In this document: positions 28,848 through 37,269 of the stretch, in pieces | Layout: the number at the start of each line of letters is the position of its first letter | How positions within the stretch are numbered: the first letter of the stretch is position 1 | DNA from: Limimaricola sp027213785 | GTDB taxonomy: Bacteria; Pseudomonadota; Alphaproteobacteria; Rhodobacterales; Rhodobacteraceae | Length of the DNA: 64,000 nucleotides | Direction of reading: 5' to 3' | NCBI RefSeq assembly: GCF_050847355.1 | Contig: NZ_CP193755.1 | Location: forward strand, 1,240,001 to 1,304,000 | Program-made: the position numbers and the translations under genes | Notes under the pieces: model-generated | What the model saw: the letters and a program-made list of their open reading frames with translations, nothing else | The model's database searches: none | What the model was told of the DNA's origin: nothing

Positions 28848-29552
28848 CTAGCTTGCGACGCGCCTTGCCAGGGCCAGTGCCCCGAGCATGGCCACGAGGC
28901 TCGCGAGGGCGATCAGGCCCGGAATGTTCAGCCCATTGGCAACGACGATCGCGAACAGGGCCCAGGAGACCGTAAGCCCGTAGGAGGCCGCGCGCGGCCG
29001 CCGCGATTGTACGACGAGCGCGAGCAAGGTGGCGAGGATCACGCACAGGATCGCCCAGCCGGTCTGCCCCATGAACAGGCCGTAGCCTGCCGCCGTGGAG
29101 CCCAGCGACACGAAGCTCGCGGCAGAAAGCCAGCCGGCGAAGAGCCCCATCGGCACCCGGGCGAGCCAGACGTCCCGCTCCGGCGCGGCCAGAAACGCAC
29201 CGATGGCGCCGGCTGCCATTATGAAGATCGTGGTCGTGGCCCAGATCGCGCTGGCATTCGCGATGGCGAGCCACGGCACACCCACCGCGAGCGCCACCAG
29301 AAGCGGCAGCCGCATGCTGTGCCAGTCCTCGGCTGCCGCGCGACGCCACAGACCGTAGCCCGCGGAGACGATGAGCCAGAGATAGATCAGCCCCCAGATC
29401 GAGAAGGCCCAGCCAGCCGGCTGCACCGGCGGGTCGATCTGCGGGTTGGGCAGCTGGTCGGCGGTGAAGCCGGTGAAGGGCGATGTCACGAGGGGCGCCG
29501 CCGCGAAGGCGAGGGAAAGGGCGAGAACGGCCCATGAGATGAGGGTTTTCAT
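28848..29552 (-). CDS. TspO/MBR-like multi-pass membrane protein
   Basis: 234 aa, about seven hydrophobic helices. The first loop QPAGWAFSIWGLIYLWLIVS resembles the tryptophan-rich WxFxxxW motif of TspO/MBR-related proteins, but the protein is longer than classical five-helix TspO (about 160 aa). Annotation as a tryptophan-rich sensory protein relative is tentative and no ligand can be assigned. ATG 29552 (MKTLISWAVL) is chosen; five further in-frame codons upstream lack an RBS. It lies downstream of serS across a 13-bp hairpin. Confidence 0.7.
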   Translation of the reverse strand: MKTLISWAVLALSLAFAAAPLVTSPFTGFTADQLPNPQIDPPVQPAGWAFSIWGLIYLWLIVSAGYGLWRRAAAEDWHSMRLPLLVALAVGVPWLAIANASAIWATTTIFIMAAGAIGAFLAAPERDVWLARVPMGLFAGWLSAASFVSLGSTAAGYGLFMGQTGWAILCVILATLLALVVQSRRPRAASYGLTVSWALFAIVVANGLNIPGLIALASLVAMLGALALARRVAS

Positions 29553-29567
29553 GCCCTCACTACGCAT

Positions 29568-29599
29568 CGCGCCGCCCGGTGGTTCAACCGGGCGGCGCG
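29568..29599. terminator. Strong hairpin between serS and the TspO-like gene
   Basis: Perfect 13-bp stem: CGCGCCGCCCGGT (29568-29580) and ACCGGGCGGCGCG (29587-29599), 6-base loop. No T tract in the leftward direction, so it may act as a weak terminator or an mRNA-stabilising element between the two co-directional genes. Confidence 0.5.
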
Positions 29600-29620
29600 A
29601 ATTTCGGCAGCAAGAGGCAA

Positions 29621-30919
29621 TCAGTCGCGGATCAGTTCACCGGTCGCCGAGAGCCGGTTGCGCCCACCGAGATAGCCATGCAGCACCTCGGGCAGCGTCA
29701 CCGAGCCATCCTCTTCCTGACCGTTCTCAAGCACCGCGATCAGGGTGCGCCCCACCGCGAGGCCCGACCCGTTCAGCGTATGAACGAATTCGGGCTTGGC
29801 ACCGCCCTCGGGGCGGAACCGCGCGTTCATCCGCCGCGCCTGGTAATCGCCGCAGGTCGAGACCGAGCTGATCTCGCGGTAGCGGTCCTGACCGGGCAGC
29901 CAGACCTCGATGTCATAGGTGCGCCGCGCGCCGGCGCCCATGTCGCCCGCGCAGAGCAGCATGGTGCGGTAGGGCAGGCCCAGCTTCTCGAGGATCGCCT
30001 CGGCGCATCCCAGCATCCGCTGCTGCTCGGCATCCGACTCGTCGGGATGCGTCACTGAGACCATCTCGACCTTCTCGAACTGATGCTGGCGCAGCATGCC
30101 GGAGGTATCGCGCCCGGCGCTGCCGGCTTCCGAGCGGAAACACTGGGTGTCGGCCACGTAGCGGCGCGGCAGGTAGGAGGCCTCGATCATCGCATCGGCC
30201 ACGAGGTTGGTCAGCGTCACCTCGGCGGTCGGGATCAGCCACCAGCCGGTGGTGGTCTGGTAGCTGTCCTCGCCGAATTTCGGCAGCTGGCCGGTGCCGT
30301 ACATCGCCTCTTCCCGGACCAGCACCGGGGTCATCGTCTCGGTCAGCCCGTGCTCCTCGACATGGGTGTCGAGCATGAATTGCGCCAGGGCCCGGTGCAG
30401 CCGCGCGACCCCGCCCGACAGCACCACGAAGCGCGAGCCCGAGAGCTTGGCCGCGACCTCGAAATCCATGCCGTCCCGCACGGCGGGCAACTCGTAATGT
30501 TCCTTGGGGGCATAGTTGAACTGCCGCGGCGTGCCGTGGCGCTTGATCTCGACGTTGTCGTCCTCGCTGGTGCCGGCGGGCACGTCATCGGCAGGTAGGT
30601 TGGGAATGGTCAGCAGCAGCTGCCGCAGCGCCTCGTCCTCGGCCTGCGCCTCGTCGTTCAGCCGGGCGATCTCGGCCTTCTTTTCGGCCACCAGGGCGCG
30701 CAGCCGCTCGAACTCGGCCTCGTCGCCGCGCCCCTTGGCGGCGCCGACTTCCTTCGAGGCGCGGTTCTGATCGGCCTTGGCGGTCTCGGCGGCGTGGATC
30801 TTGGCCCGGCGCGCGTCATCGAGCGCCAGGATCTGCGACGACACCGGAGACACCCCGCGGCGGGCCAGGGCGGCGTCGAAGGCGTCGGGATTGTCGCGGA
30901 TGGCGCGGATGTCGTGCAT
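29621..30919 (-). CDS. serS: Seryl-tRNA synthetase
   Basis: 432-aa class II synthetase. The N-terminal coiled-coil arm that grips the tRNA-Ser variable loop spans about residues 25-105 (KADQNRASKEVGAAKGRGDE onward). Motif 2 is visible as CFRSEAGSAGRDTSGMLRQH and motif 3 as NGSGLAVGRTLIAVLEN. TAEVTLTN is the serine-binding TxE loop. ATG 30919 begins MHDIRAIRDNPDAFDAALA, the normal family start; a longer frame to 31036 is rejected. Confidence 0.97.
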   Translation of the reverse strand: MHDIRAIRDNPDAFDAALARRGVSPVSSQILALDDARRAKIHAAETAKADQNRASKEVGAAKGRGDEAEFERLRALVAEKKAEIARLNDEAQAEDEALRQLLLTIPNLPADDVPAGTSEDDNVEIKRHGTPRQFNYAPKEHYELPAVRDGMDFEVAAKLSGSRFVVLSGGVARLHRALAQFMLDTHVEEHGLTETMTPVLVREEAMYGTGQLPKFGEDSYQTTTGWWLIPTAEVTLTNLVADAMIEASYLPRRYVADTQCFRSEAGSAGRDTSGMLRQHQFEKVEMVSVTHPDESDAEQQRMLGCAEAILEKLGLPYRTMLLCAGDMGAGARRTYDIEVWLPGQDRYREISSVSTCGDYQARRMNARFRPEGGAKPEFVHTLNGSGLAVGRTLIAVLENGQEEDGSVTLPEVLHGYLGGRNRLSATGELIRD

Positions 30920-31119
30920 TGTCTCGTCCGTGATAGGGGGTTTCAGGGCCCGGGGGCCGCGCCCATATGGACCGAAACGCCCGCGCTTGTGAACCGCGAA
31001 ACCGGCCCCGCGCGACGCCGGGGCCGCGGTGGACAATCACCGGACCCGGCAGTAGGGTGCCGCGACTTTTTCAAAGGCCCGCAAACAGAGCGCGCCCCGG
31101 ACCGACGCAAAGGACCGCC

Positions 31120-31404
31120 ATGCAAGGCATCGAATCTTTCATCCCGCTGATCCTGATCTTCGCGATCATGTGGTTCTTCCTGATCCGCCCGCAGCAGAAG
31201 AAGCTGAAAGAACACCAGAAGATGGTGGCGGCGCTGCGCCGCGGCGACCAGGTGATCACCCAGGGCGGCGTGATCGGCAAGGTGGTCAAGGTCCGCGACG
31301 ACAGCAACGAGATCGAGGTCGAGATCGCGCAGGGCGTGAACGTTCGCGTGGTCCGCTCGACCATCGCCACCGTGACTTCGAAGACCGAACCGGCCAAGGC
31401 CTGA
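31120..31404 (+). CDS. yajC: Preprotein translocase accessory subunit YajC
   Basis: 94-aa single-pass protein: TM helix SFIPLILIFAIMWFFLIRPQ, then the conserved QQKKLKEHQKMVAALRRGDQ and VITQGGVIGKVVKV. Part of the SecDF-YajC complex. It lies 37 bases upstream of secD. ATG 31120 gives the family length. Confidence 0.94.
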   Translation: MQGIESFIPLILIFAIMWFFLIRPQQKKLKEHQKMVAALRRGDQVITQGGVIGKVVKVRDDSNEIEVEIAQGVNVRVVRSTIATVTSKTEPAKA

Positions 31405-31441
31405 TCTTCCCGATCCGGCCCCGCGCCAGAGGACGAACGAC

Positions 31442-33106
31442 ATGATGCACATCTCCACCTGGCGCCGGGTGCTGATCTGGCTGGTCTGCCTGGGCGGGCT
31501 GTTCTTCGCGTTGCCGAACCTGTTCTACGACAGGGTCGAGACCGCGAACGACGCCCGTGCCGTGATCGAGACCGGCCAGACCAATGCCGAGCTCGAGGCC
31601 GATGCCGGCCTCTGGCCCGAATGGATGCCCTCGGGCCTCGTCAATCTCGGGCTCGACCTGCGGGGCGGCGCCCATCTTCTGGCCGAGGTGCAGGTCGAAG
31701 AGGTCTATGCCGCGCGCATGGAGGCGATGTGGCCCGAGGTGCGCGACGCGCTCGCGGCCCGGCGCGACACGGTGGGCTTCGTAACCCGCGAAGAGGGCGG
31801 CGATCCGACCGAGCTGCGGGTGCGTATCTCCAATGCCGATCAGGCGGCCGCCGCGCTCGAGATCGTGCGCGGCCTCGCCACACCGATCCAAAGCCTGACC
31901 GGCGGCGGCGCCGACGATATCGAGGTACGCGCCGATGGCGCCGAGATCATCGTCACTCTGAGCGAGGCCGAGCGCGCCGCCACCGATGACCGCACCATCC
32001 GCCAGGCGCTCGAGATCGTGCGTCGCCGGATCGACGAGGTCGGTACCCGCGAGCCGACGATCCAGCGCCAGGGCGAGGACCGCATCCTGATCGAGGTGCC
32101 GGGCGTCGGCTCGGCCGAGGAGGTCAAGGAAATCATCGGCACGACCGCGCAGCTGACCTTCCAGCCGGTCGTGTCGCGGACGGGCGACGCCAATGAAAGC
32201 CCCGGCCCCAATAACGAGATCCTGCCGTCGCTCGACGAAGAGGGCGTCTACTACATCCTCGAGCGCAACCCCGTGGTGTCGGGCGAGGAACTTGTCGATG
32301 CCCAGCCCGCCTTCGACCAGAACGGCCGCCCGGCGGTGAACTTCCGGTTCAACCCGACCGGCGCCCGCGCCTTCGGTGACTACACGGCCGAGAACATCGG
32401 CTCGCCCTTCGCCATCGTGCTCGACGAGGAGGTGATCTCCGCCCCCGTCATCCAGAGCCACATCCCCGGCGGATCTGGCATCATCACCGGCAACTTCACG
32501 GTCGAGGAATCGACCCAGCTCGCGGTGCTGCTGCGGGCCGGGGCGCTGCCCGCCGGTCTCGAGTTCCTCGAAGAGCGGACGATCGGGCCCGAGCTTGGTG
32601 CCGACAGCATCGCCGCCGGCAAGATCGCGGCCATCGTCGGTGCGCTCGCGGTCGTCGTCTTCATGATCCTGACCTACGGCCTGTTCGGCGTCTTCGCCAC
32701 CGTCGCGCTGACCATCAACATGATCCTGATTTTCGCGGTGCTGTCGATCCTAGGGGCCACGCTGACCCTGCCGGGCATCGCCGGCATCGTGCTCACCATG
32801 GGCATGGCGGTGGACGCGAACGTGCTGGTCTATGAGCGGATCCGCGAGGAGCTCAAGACCGCGCGTGGACCGGCCCGTGCCATCGATCTGGGCTATGAGA
32901 AGGCGCTTTCGGCGATCCTCGACGGCAACGTCACCACCTTGATCACTGCGTTGATCCTGTTTCTCGTGGGCTCCGGCCCGGTGCGTGGTTTCGCCGTCAC
33001 CCTCGGCCTCGGCATCCTGACCTCGGTCTTCACCGCGATCTTCGTGACGCGTCTGTTGATCGTGATCTGGTTCGAACGCCGTCGTCCCAAAACAATCGAG
33101 GTCTGA
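31442..33106 (+). CDS. secD: Protein translocase subunit SecD
   Basis: 554-aa inner-membrane protein that uses the proton motive force to finish export. TM1 at residues 8-26, a large periplasmic P1 domain with the D1 motif LGLDLRGGAHLLAEV, then five C-terminal TMs with SIAAGKIAAIVGALAVVVFM and the D4-like AGIVLTMGMAVDANVLVYER. Two adjacent ATGs (31442, 31445) are possible starts. It is co-transcribed with yajC and secF. Confidence 0.95.
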   Translation: MMHISTWRRVLIWLVCLGGLFFALPNLFYDRVETANDARAVIETGQTNAELEADAGLWPEWMPSGLVNLGLDLRGGAHLLAEVQVEEVYAARMEAMWPEVRDALAARRDTVGFVTREEGGDPTELRVRISNADQAAAALEIVRGLATPIQSLTGGGADDIEVRADGAEIIVTLSEAERAATDDRTIRQALEIVRRRIDEVGTREPTIQRQGEDRILIEVPGVGSAEEVKEIIGTTAQLTFQPVVSRTGDANESPGPNNEILPSLDEEGVYYILERNPVVSGEELVDAQPAFDQNGRPAVNFRFNPTGARAFGDYTAENIGSPFAIVLDEEVISAPVIQSHIPGGSGIITGNFTVEESTQLAVLLRAGALPAGLEFLEERTIGPELGADSIAAGKIAAIVGALAVVVFMILTYGLFGVFATVALTINMILIFAVLSILGATLTLPGIAGIVLTMGMAVDANVLVYERIREELKTARGPARAIDLGYEKALSAILDGNVTTLITALILFLVGSGPVRGFAVTLGLGILTSVFTAIFVTRLLIVIWFERRRPKTIEV

Positions 33107-33107
33107 C

Positions 33108-34079
33108 ATGCGGTTGCGCATCGTACCCGACGACACCAAGATCGATTTCTTTCGCGCCGCGCGGATCACCTTTGGCGCCTCGATCGTGGCGATGATCGTC
33201 AGCGTCGTGCTGTTCTTCGCGATGGGGCTGAACTTCGGCATCGATTTCCAGGGCGGAACCACGATCCGCACCGAGGCCGAGAGCCCGGTCGACGTCGCGG
33301 CCTATCGCCAGGCGATCGCGCCGCTGGATCTCGGTGACGTCATCATCACCGAGGTGTTCGACCCGTCCTTCGGCGACGACAAGAACGTGGCCTCGGTACG
33401 GATCCAGGCGCAGGAAGGCGCCGAGGCCGTCAGCGCCGAGACCATCGGCGCGGTCGAGACGGCGCTGCAAGGCGTCGATCCGACCATCACCTTTCCGAGC
33501 GTCGAAAGCGTCGGCCCGAAGGTTTCGGGCGAGCTGATCCAGTCCGCGATCTTCGCCGTTCTGGGTTCGCTCGTGGCGATCCTGTTCTATATTTGGCTGC
33601 GCTTCGAGTGGCAGTTCGCGGTGGGCGCCATCGCGGCGCTGGTGCATGACGTGGTACTCACCATCGGCCTGTTCGCGGCGATCCAGATCAAGTTCGACCT
33701 CGCGATCATCGCGGCGCTGCTGACCATCGTCGGCTACTCGATCAACGACACCGTGGTAGTGTTCGACCGGGCCCGCGAGAACTTGCGCAAATACAAGACC
33801 ATGCCGCTGCGCGACCTGCTCAACCTTTCGGCCAATGAGACGCTGAGCCGGACCGTCATGACCTCCGGCACCACGCTTCTGGCGCTGCTGGCGCTGATCG
33901 TGCTGGGCGGCGACGTGATCCGTGGCTTTGTCTTCGCGATCTTCTGGGGCGTTCTGGTCGGGACCTATTCCTCGATCTACGTCGCCAAGAACATCGTGCT
34001 GATGCTCGGCGTGAAGCGCGATTGGGACAAGAAGGACGATCCGAAGGCGGGGACGCAGTTCGCGAATATCGACGCCTGA
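33108..34079 (+). CDS. secF: Protein translocase subunit SecF
   Basis: 323-aa partner of SecD with six TMs. Conserved features: FGIDFQGGTTIRTEAE (D1-like), the SecF core GPKVSGELIQSAIFAVLGSL, and IVGYSINDTVVVFDRARENL (D4). Only one base separates it from secD's stop. Confidence 0.95.
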   Translation: MRLRIVPDDTKIDFFRAARITFGASIVAMIVSVVLFFAMGLNFGIDFQGGTTIRTEAESPVDVAAYRQAIAPLDLGDVIITEVFDPSFGDDKNVASVRIQAQEGAEAVSAETIGAVETALQGVDPTITFPSVESVGPKVSGELIQSAIFAVLGSLVAILFYIWLRFEWQFAVGAIAALVHDVVLTIGLFAAIQIKFDLAIIAALLTIVGYSINDTVVVFDRARENLRKYKTMPLRDLLNLSANETLSRTVMTSGTTLLALLALIVLGGDVIRGFVFAIFWGVLVGTYSSIYVAKNIVLMLGVKRDWDKKDDPKAGTQFANIDA

Positions 34080-34136
34080 GCAGGTCGCGGCGTCGGATCT
34101 GCGTATTTTGGGAAAGATGAAGGGGGAGGCGCGGCC

Positions 34137-34490
34137 ATGCGGTTGACCGAGATCGACTACGACGACTCGATGCCCATCGACGGCTACGGTCCGGGCTTCT
34201 TCCGGATCGGCGGCAAGGTGGTCGAGGGCGCGGTGACGCTCGCGCCGACCGGTCTCAGGAGCTGGGGCGGTTACGAGGACCTCGACGCCGTTCTGGCGCT
34301 CGTGGGTCGCGTCGACGTGCTCTTCGTCGGCACCGGCGCCGAGATCGCCCATGCGCCACGTACATTCCGCGACCGGCTGGAGGAGGCGGGGATCGGCGTC
34401 GAGACCATGGCCACGCCGGCCGCCTGCCGCACATACAACGTGCTCTTGTCGGAGGGGCGGCGCGTCGCGGTCGCGCTGCTGCCGGTCTGA
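34137..34490 (+). CDS. Mth938/DUF498 (NDUFAF3-like) protein
   Basis: 117-aa single-domain protein of the Mth938/DUF498 family: start FRIGGKVVEGAVTLAPTGLR, DVLFVGTGAEIAHAP, and C-terminal TPAACRTYNVLLSEGRRVAV. The mitochondrial relative NDUFAF3 helps assemble complex I; the bacterial role is unproven. It commonly sits between secF and the ccm genes in Rhodobacteraceae. Its TGA overlaps a candidate CTG start of ccmA. Confidence 0.88.
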   Translation: MRLTEIDYDDSMPIDGYGPGFFRIGGKVVEGAVTLAPTGLRSWGGYEDLDAVLALVGRVDVLFVGTGAEIAHAPRTFRDRLEEAGIGVETMATPAACRTYNVLLSEGRRVAVALLPV

Positions 34491-35107
34491 CCGACCTCGT
34501 CGTCACCGACCTCGCGGTCGAGCGCGGCGGCATGCCGGTGCTCACCGGCGTGTCGTTCCGCCTCTCGCCGGGGCAGGGCCTCGTACTGCGCGGCGCCAAT
34601 GGCATTGGCAAGACGACGCTCCTGCGAACCATCGCGGGGCTTCAAACACAGCTCTCCGGCCAGATCGCGGGTGCGGGGGAGCGCGCCGGATATGCCAGCC
34701 ACGCCGACGGCATCAAGCCCGCGCTCACCGTCGCCGAGACGCTGCGCTTCTGGGCCGATCTCTACCGCACCGAGTTGCCCGCTGACGTGTTCGAACTCTT
34801 CGATCTCGAGGATCTGCGGGATCGTCCGGCCGGGACGCTTTCGGCCGGGCAGGGCCGCAGGCTCGGCCTTGCCCGGCTCGCGGTGATCGGCCGCGAGGTG
34901 CTGCTGCTCGACGAACCCACCGTTTCGCTCGACGCTTTTTCCGTAAAGCGCTTTGCGTTTTTCCTGCGGGATCGCCATCTCGCGCGTGGCGGTATCGCCG
35001 TGATCGCTACCCATATCGATCTCGGCCTCGATCTCCCGGTTCTGGATCTGACGCCGCACCGTGCCGCGCTGGAGGCGCAGGGTGGCTCCGACGAGGCGTT
35101 CCTGTGA
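34487..35107 (+). CDS. ccmA: Haem exporter ATP-binding subunit CcmA
   Basis: ATPase of the CcmABCD haem-handling complex in System I. Walker A GANGIGKTT, signature LSAGQGRRLGLARL, Walker B VLLLDEPTVSLD and the switch His in VIATHIDLGLD are all intact. The first ATG in frame (34532) would remove the first beta strand; the family normally begins about 15 residues earlier. The only start-like codon there is CTG 34487 (LTDLVVTDLAVERGG), which overlaps the previous TGA as CTGA. The CTG start is an inference. With it the protein has 206 aa. Confidence 0.9.
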   Translation: MTDLVVTDLAVERGGMPVLTGVSFRLSPGQGLVLRGANGIGKTTLLRTIAGLQTQLSGQIAGAGERAGYASHADGIKPALTVAETLRFWADLYRTELPADVFELFDLEDLRDRPAGTLSAGQGRRLGLARLAVIGREVLLLDEPTVSLDAFSVKRFAFFLRDRHLARGGIAVIATHIDLGLDLPVLDLTPHRAALEAQGGSDEAFL

Positions 35108-35760
35108 GAGCACTTCTCGCGCGAGATCTGCGGCTCGCCGTGCGCGCCGGTGGCGGCTTCGGCCTCGGCCTTGCCTTCTTTCTCATCGTGGTGGTGCTGG
35201 TGCCATTCGGCGTGGGGCCGGAAACGGCGATACTCGCGCGCATCGCGCCGGGCATCCTGTGGGTCGCGGCGTTGCTCGCGGCACTCCTGTCGCTCGATCG
35301 GATCTTCGCACTCGATCACGAGGATGGCTCGCTGCCGCTTCTCGCCACGGCGCCGCTGCCGCTGGAGATGCTGGCGCTGGCCAAGGCGCTGGCGCACTGG
35401 ATCACCACCGGGCTGCCACTTGTCGTCGCGGCGCCGCTGCTGGGCGTGCTGCTGCATCTGCCGGGAGAGGCGATGCCCTGGCTGCTGGTGTCGCTGGCCA
35501 TCGGTACCCCGGCGCTGTCGCTGATCGGGACCTTCGGTGCCGCTCTGACCGTGGGGCTGCGCCGGGGTGGCCTCCTGCTGTCGCTGATCGTGCTGCCGCT
35601 CTACGTGCCGATCCTCATCTTCGGCGCCGAGGCGGCCCGACGCGGGGCCGAGGGCCTGCCGGCGGCCACGCCGCTCATGCTGCTCGCGGGCATCGGGCTG
35701 GGCTGTGCGGCCTTGCTGCCATTCGCCACGGCCGCCGCGCTACGGGTCACGTTGCGTTGA
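35104..35760 (+). CDS. ccmB: Haem exporter permease subunit CcmB
   Basis: 218-aa, six-TM permease of the CcmAB ABC complex. Family stretches include RALLARDLRLAVRAGGGFGLG, IAPGILWVAALLAALLSLDR and the loop DHEDGSLPLLATAPLPLEML. The start overlaps ccmA's stop by 4 nt. Confidence 0.94.
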   Translation: MRALLARDLRLAVRAGGGFGLGLAFFLIVVVLVPFGVGPETAILARIAPGILWVAALLAALLSLDRIFALDHEDGSLPLLATAPLPLEMLALAKALAHWITTGLPLVVAAPLLGVLLHLPGEAMPWLLVSLAIGTPALSLIGTFGAALTVGLRRGGLLLSLIVLPLYVPILIFGAEAARRGAEGLPAATPLMLLAGIGLGCAALLPFATAAALRVTLR

Positions 35761-35806
35761 CGCAGCCGGGCATTGAGCCGTCTTGCGCGGCAGGATAGGA
35801 AAAGTC

Positions 35807-36550
35807 ATGTCGATCTGGTCCTACGCCAATCCGAGGAAGTTCCTCGACACGACGGCCCCTTGGGTGCCGTGGCTCATGTGGCTCGCCGCCGCCGTTCTGG
35901 CGGTCGGGCTGGTCTGGGGATTCTTCTTCACGCCCGAGGCCGAGCGTTTCGGCTCCTCGGTGAAGATCATCTACCTGCATGTCCCCTCGGCGCTGATGGC
36001 GATCAATGCCTGGCTGATGATGCTCGTGGCCTCGCTGATCTGGCTGATCCGCAGGCATCACGTCAGCGCGCTTGCGGCCCGTGCGGCGGCGCCGGTGGGC
36101 ATGGTGATGACGGTGATCGCGCTGATCACCGGCGCGATCTGGGGCCAGCCGATGTGGGGCACATGGTGGGCCTGGGACCCGCGACTGACCTCGTTCCTGA
36201 TCCTGTTCCTGTTCTATCTCGGCTACATCGCGCTCTGGACCGCGATTCCCGACCCCGACAGCGCCGCCGATTTGACATCGGTGCTCTGCCTCGTCGGCTC
36301 GGTCTTCGCGATCCTGTCGCGATACGCCGTGAACTTCTGGAACCAAGGGCTGCATCAGGGCGCCTCGCTGTCGCTCGACAAGCAGGAGAACGTGGCCGAC
36401 GTGTTCTGGGTGCCGCTGCTCGTCTGCATGGCAGGCTTCGTGTTGCTGTTCCTCGCGTTGGTGCTGTTGCGCACCGGCACCGAGATCCGCGCCCGCCGCA
36501 TCGCGGCCCTACGGGCCCGCGCCCGCCGGGTCGAGCCGGTGCGCGCATGA
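35807..36550 (+). CDS. ccmC: Haem-handling protein CcmC
   Basis: 247-aa, six-TM member of the haem-handling protein superfamily. The tryptophan-rich WWD motif is present (WGTWWAWDPRLTSFLILF), flanked by haem-ligand histidines in IIYLHVPSALMA and NFWNQGLHQGASLS. It loads haem onto CcmE, whose gene is not in this window. ATG 35807 has AGGATAGGAAAA upstream and is chosen over an in-frame codon at 35783. Confidence 0.95.
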   Translation: MSIWSYANPRKFLDTTAPWVPWLMWLAAAVLAVGLVWGFFFTPEAERFGSSVKIIYLHVPSALMAINAWLMMLVASLIWLIRRHHVSALAARAAAPVGMVMTVIALITGAIWGQPMWGTWWAWDPRLTSFLILFLFYLGYIALWTAIPDPDSAADLTSVLCLVGSVFAILSRYAVNFWNQGLHQGASLSLDKQENVADVFWVPLLVCMAGFVLLFLALVLLRTGTEIRARRIAALRARARRVEPVRA

Positions 36551-36693
36551 TGGATCTGGGCAAATACGCGGCCGAGGTGATCTCGGCCTGGGGCATCAGC
36601 CTCGCGGCGCTGGCAGGTCTGGTCTGGTGGAGCGTCAGGCGCGACCGCAAGGTTCGGGCCGAACTGGAAAGGACCGAGCGCGACCATGGCTAG
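36547..36693 (+). CDS. ccmD: Haem exporter small subunit CcmD
   Basis: 48-aa single-TM protein: MMDLGKYAAEVISAWG, TM ISLAALAGLVWWSV, basic tail RRDRKVRAELERTERD. Typical CcmD, needed to release holo-CcmE from CcmABC. ATGA overlap with ccmC; it overlaps ccmG by 8 nt. Confidence 0.9.
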   Translation: MMDLGKYAAEVISAWGISLAALAGLVWWSVRRDRKVRAELERTERDHG

Positions 36694-37222
36694 GATCTCG
36701 CCCCTGATCATCCTGCCCCCGGCGATCTTCGCGGCGCTGGCCGGGTTGTTCGCCGCCGGCATGCTGCGCGACAACCCCGACGAGTTGCCGTCGGCACTAA
36801 TCGGCCGCGAGGCGCCGTTGACCGAAACGGGAACCCTGTCCGGCAAGCCACCTTTCGATCCGGCCGTGCTCGCCGATGGCGAGGTCAAGCTGGTGAACTT
36901 CTGGGCCAGCTGGTGCGCGCCTTGCCGGGTCGAGCATCCGAACCTCGCGGAACTGGCCGAGGGCGGGCTGCCGGTCTACGGCATCAACTACAAGGACGAT
37001 CCGCGGAACGCGGCGGCCTTTCTCGCCGAGCTGGGCGACCCCTACGAGGCCATCGGCACAGATGACGGCCGCGTGGCGCGCGATTGGGGTGTCTATGGCG
37101 TGCCGGAAACCTTCGTCGTCGATGGCGAGGGACGAATCCTTGAACGCATGGCCGGTCCGGTGACCCAGCGCGCCATCGCCGATCGGTTGCAGCCCGCGCT
37201 GGAACAGGCTGCCTCTAGGTAA
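36686..37222 (+). CDS. ccmG: Periplasmic thiol:disulfide oxidoreductase CcmG (DsbE)
   Basis: 178-aa membrane-anchored thioredoxin. N-terminal TM (LIILPPAIFAALAGLFAAGM) precedes a thioredoxin fold with the active site NFWASWCAPCRVEHP (CxxC), the DsbE-type EGGLPVYGINYKDDP, and the cis-Pro loop YGVPETFVVD. It keeps apocytochrome cysteines reduced before haem attachment. Last gene of the ccmABCDG set. Confidence 0.94.
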   Translation: MARISPLIILPPAIFAALAGLFAAGMLRDNPDELPSALIGREAPLTETGTLSGKPPFDPAVLADGEVKLVNFWASWCAPCRVEHPNLAELAEGGLPVYGINYKDDPRNAAAFLAELGDPYEAIGTDDGRVARDWGVYGVPETFVVDGEGRILERMAGPVTQRAIADRLQPALEQAASR

Positions 37223-37269
37223 ACTCACGCCCGCGTGATACGCTCCCTGCCAGTCATGGGGAGTTTGTC

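Noticed and set aside
34532..35107. Starting ccmA at the first ATG
   Set aside because: It would delete the first beta strand of the ATPase fold, which is encoded in frame just upstream; the CTG at 34487 fits better, although it is not proven.
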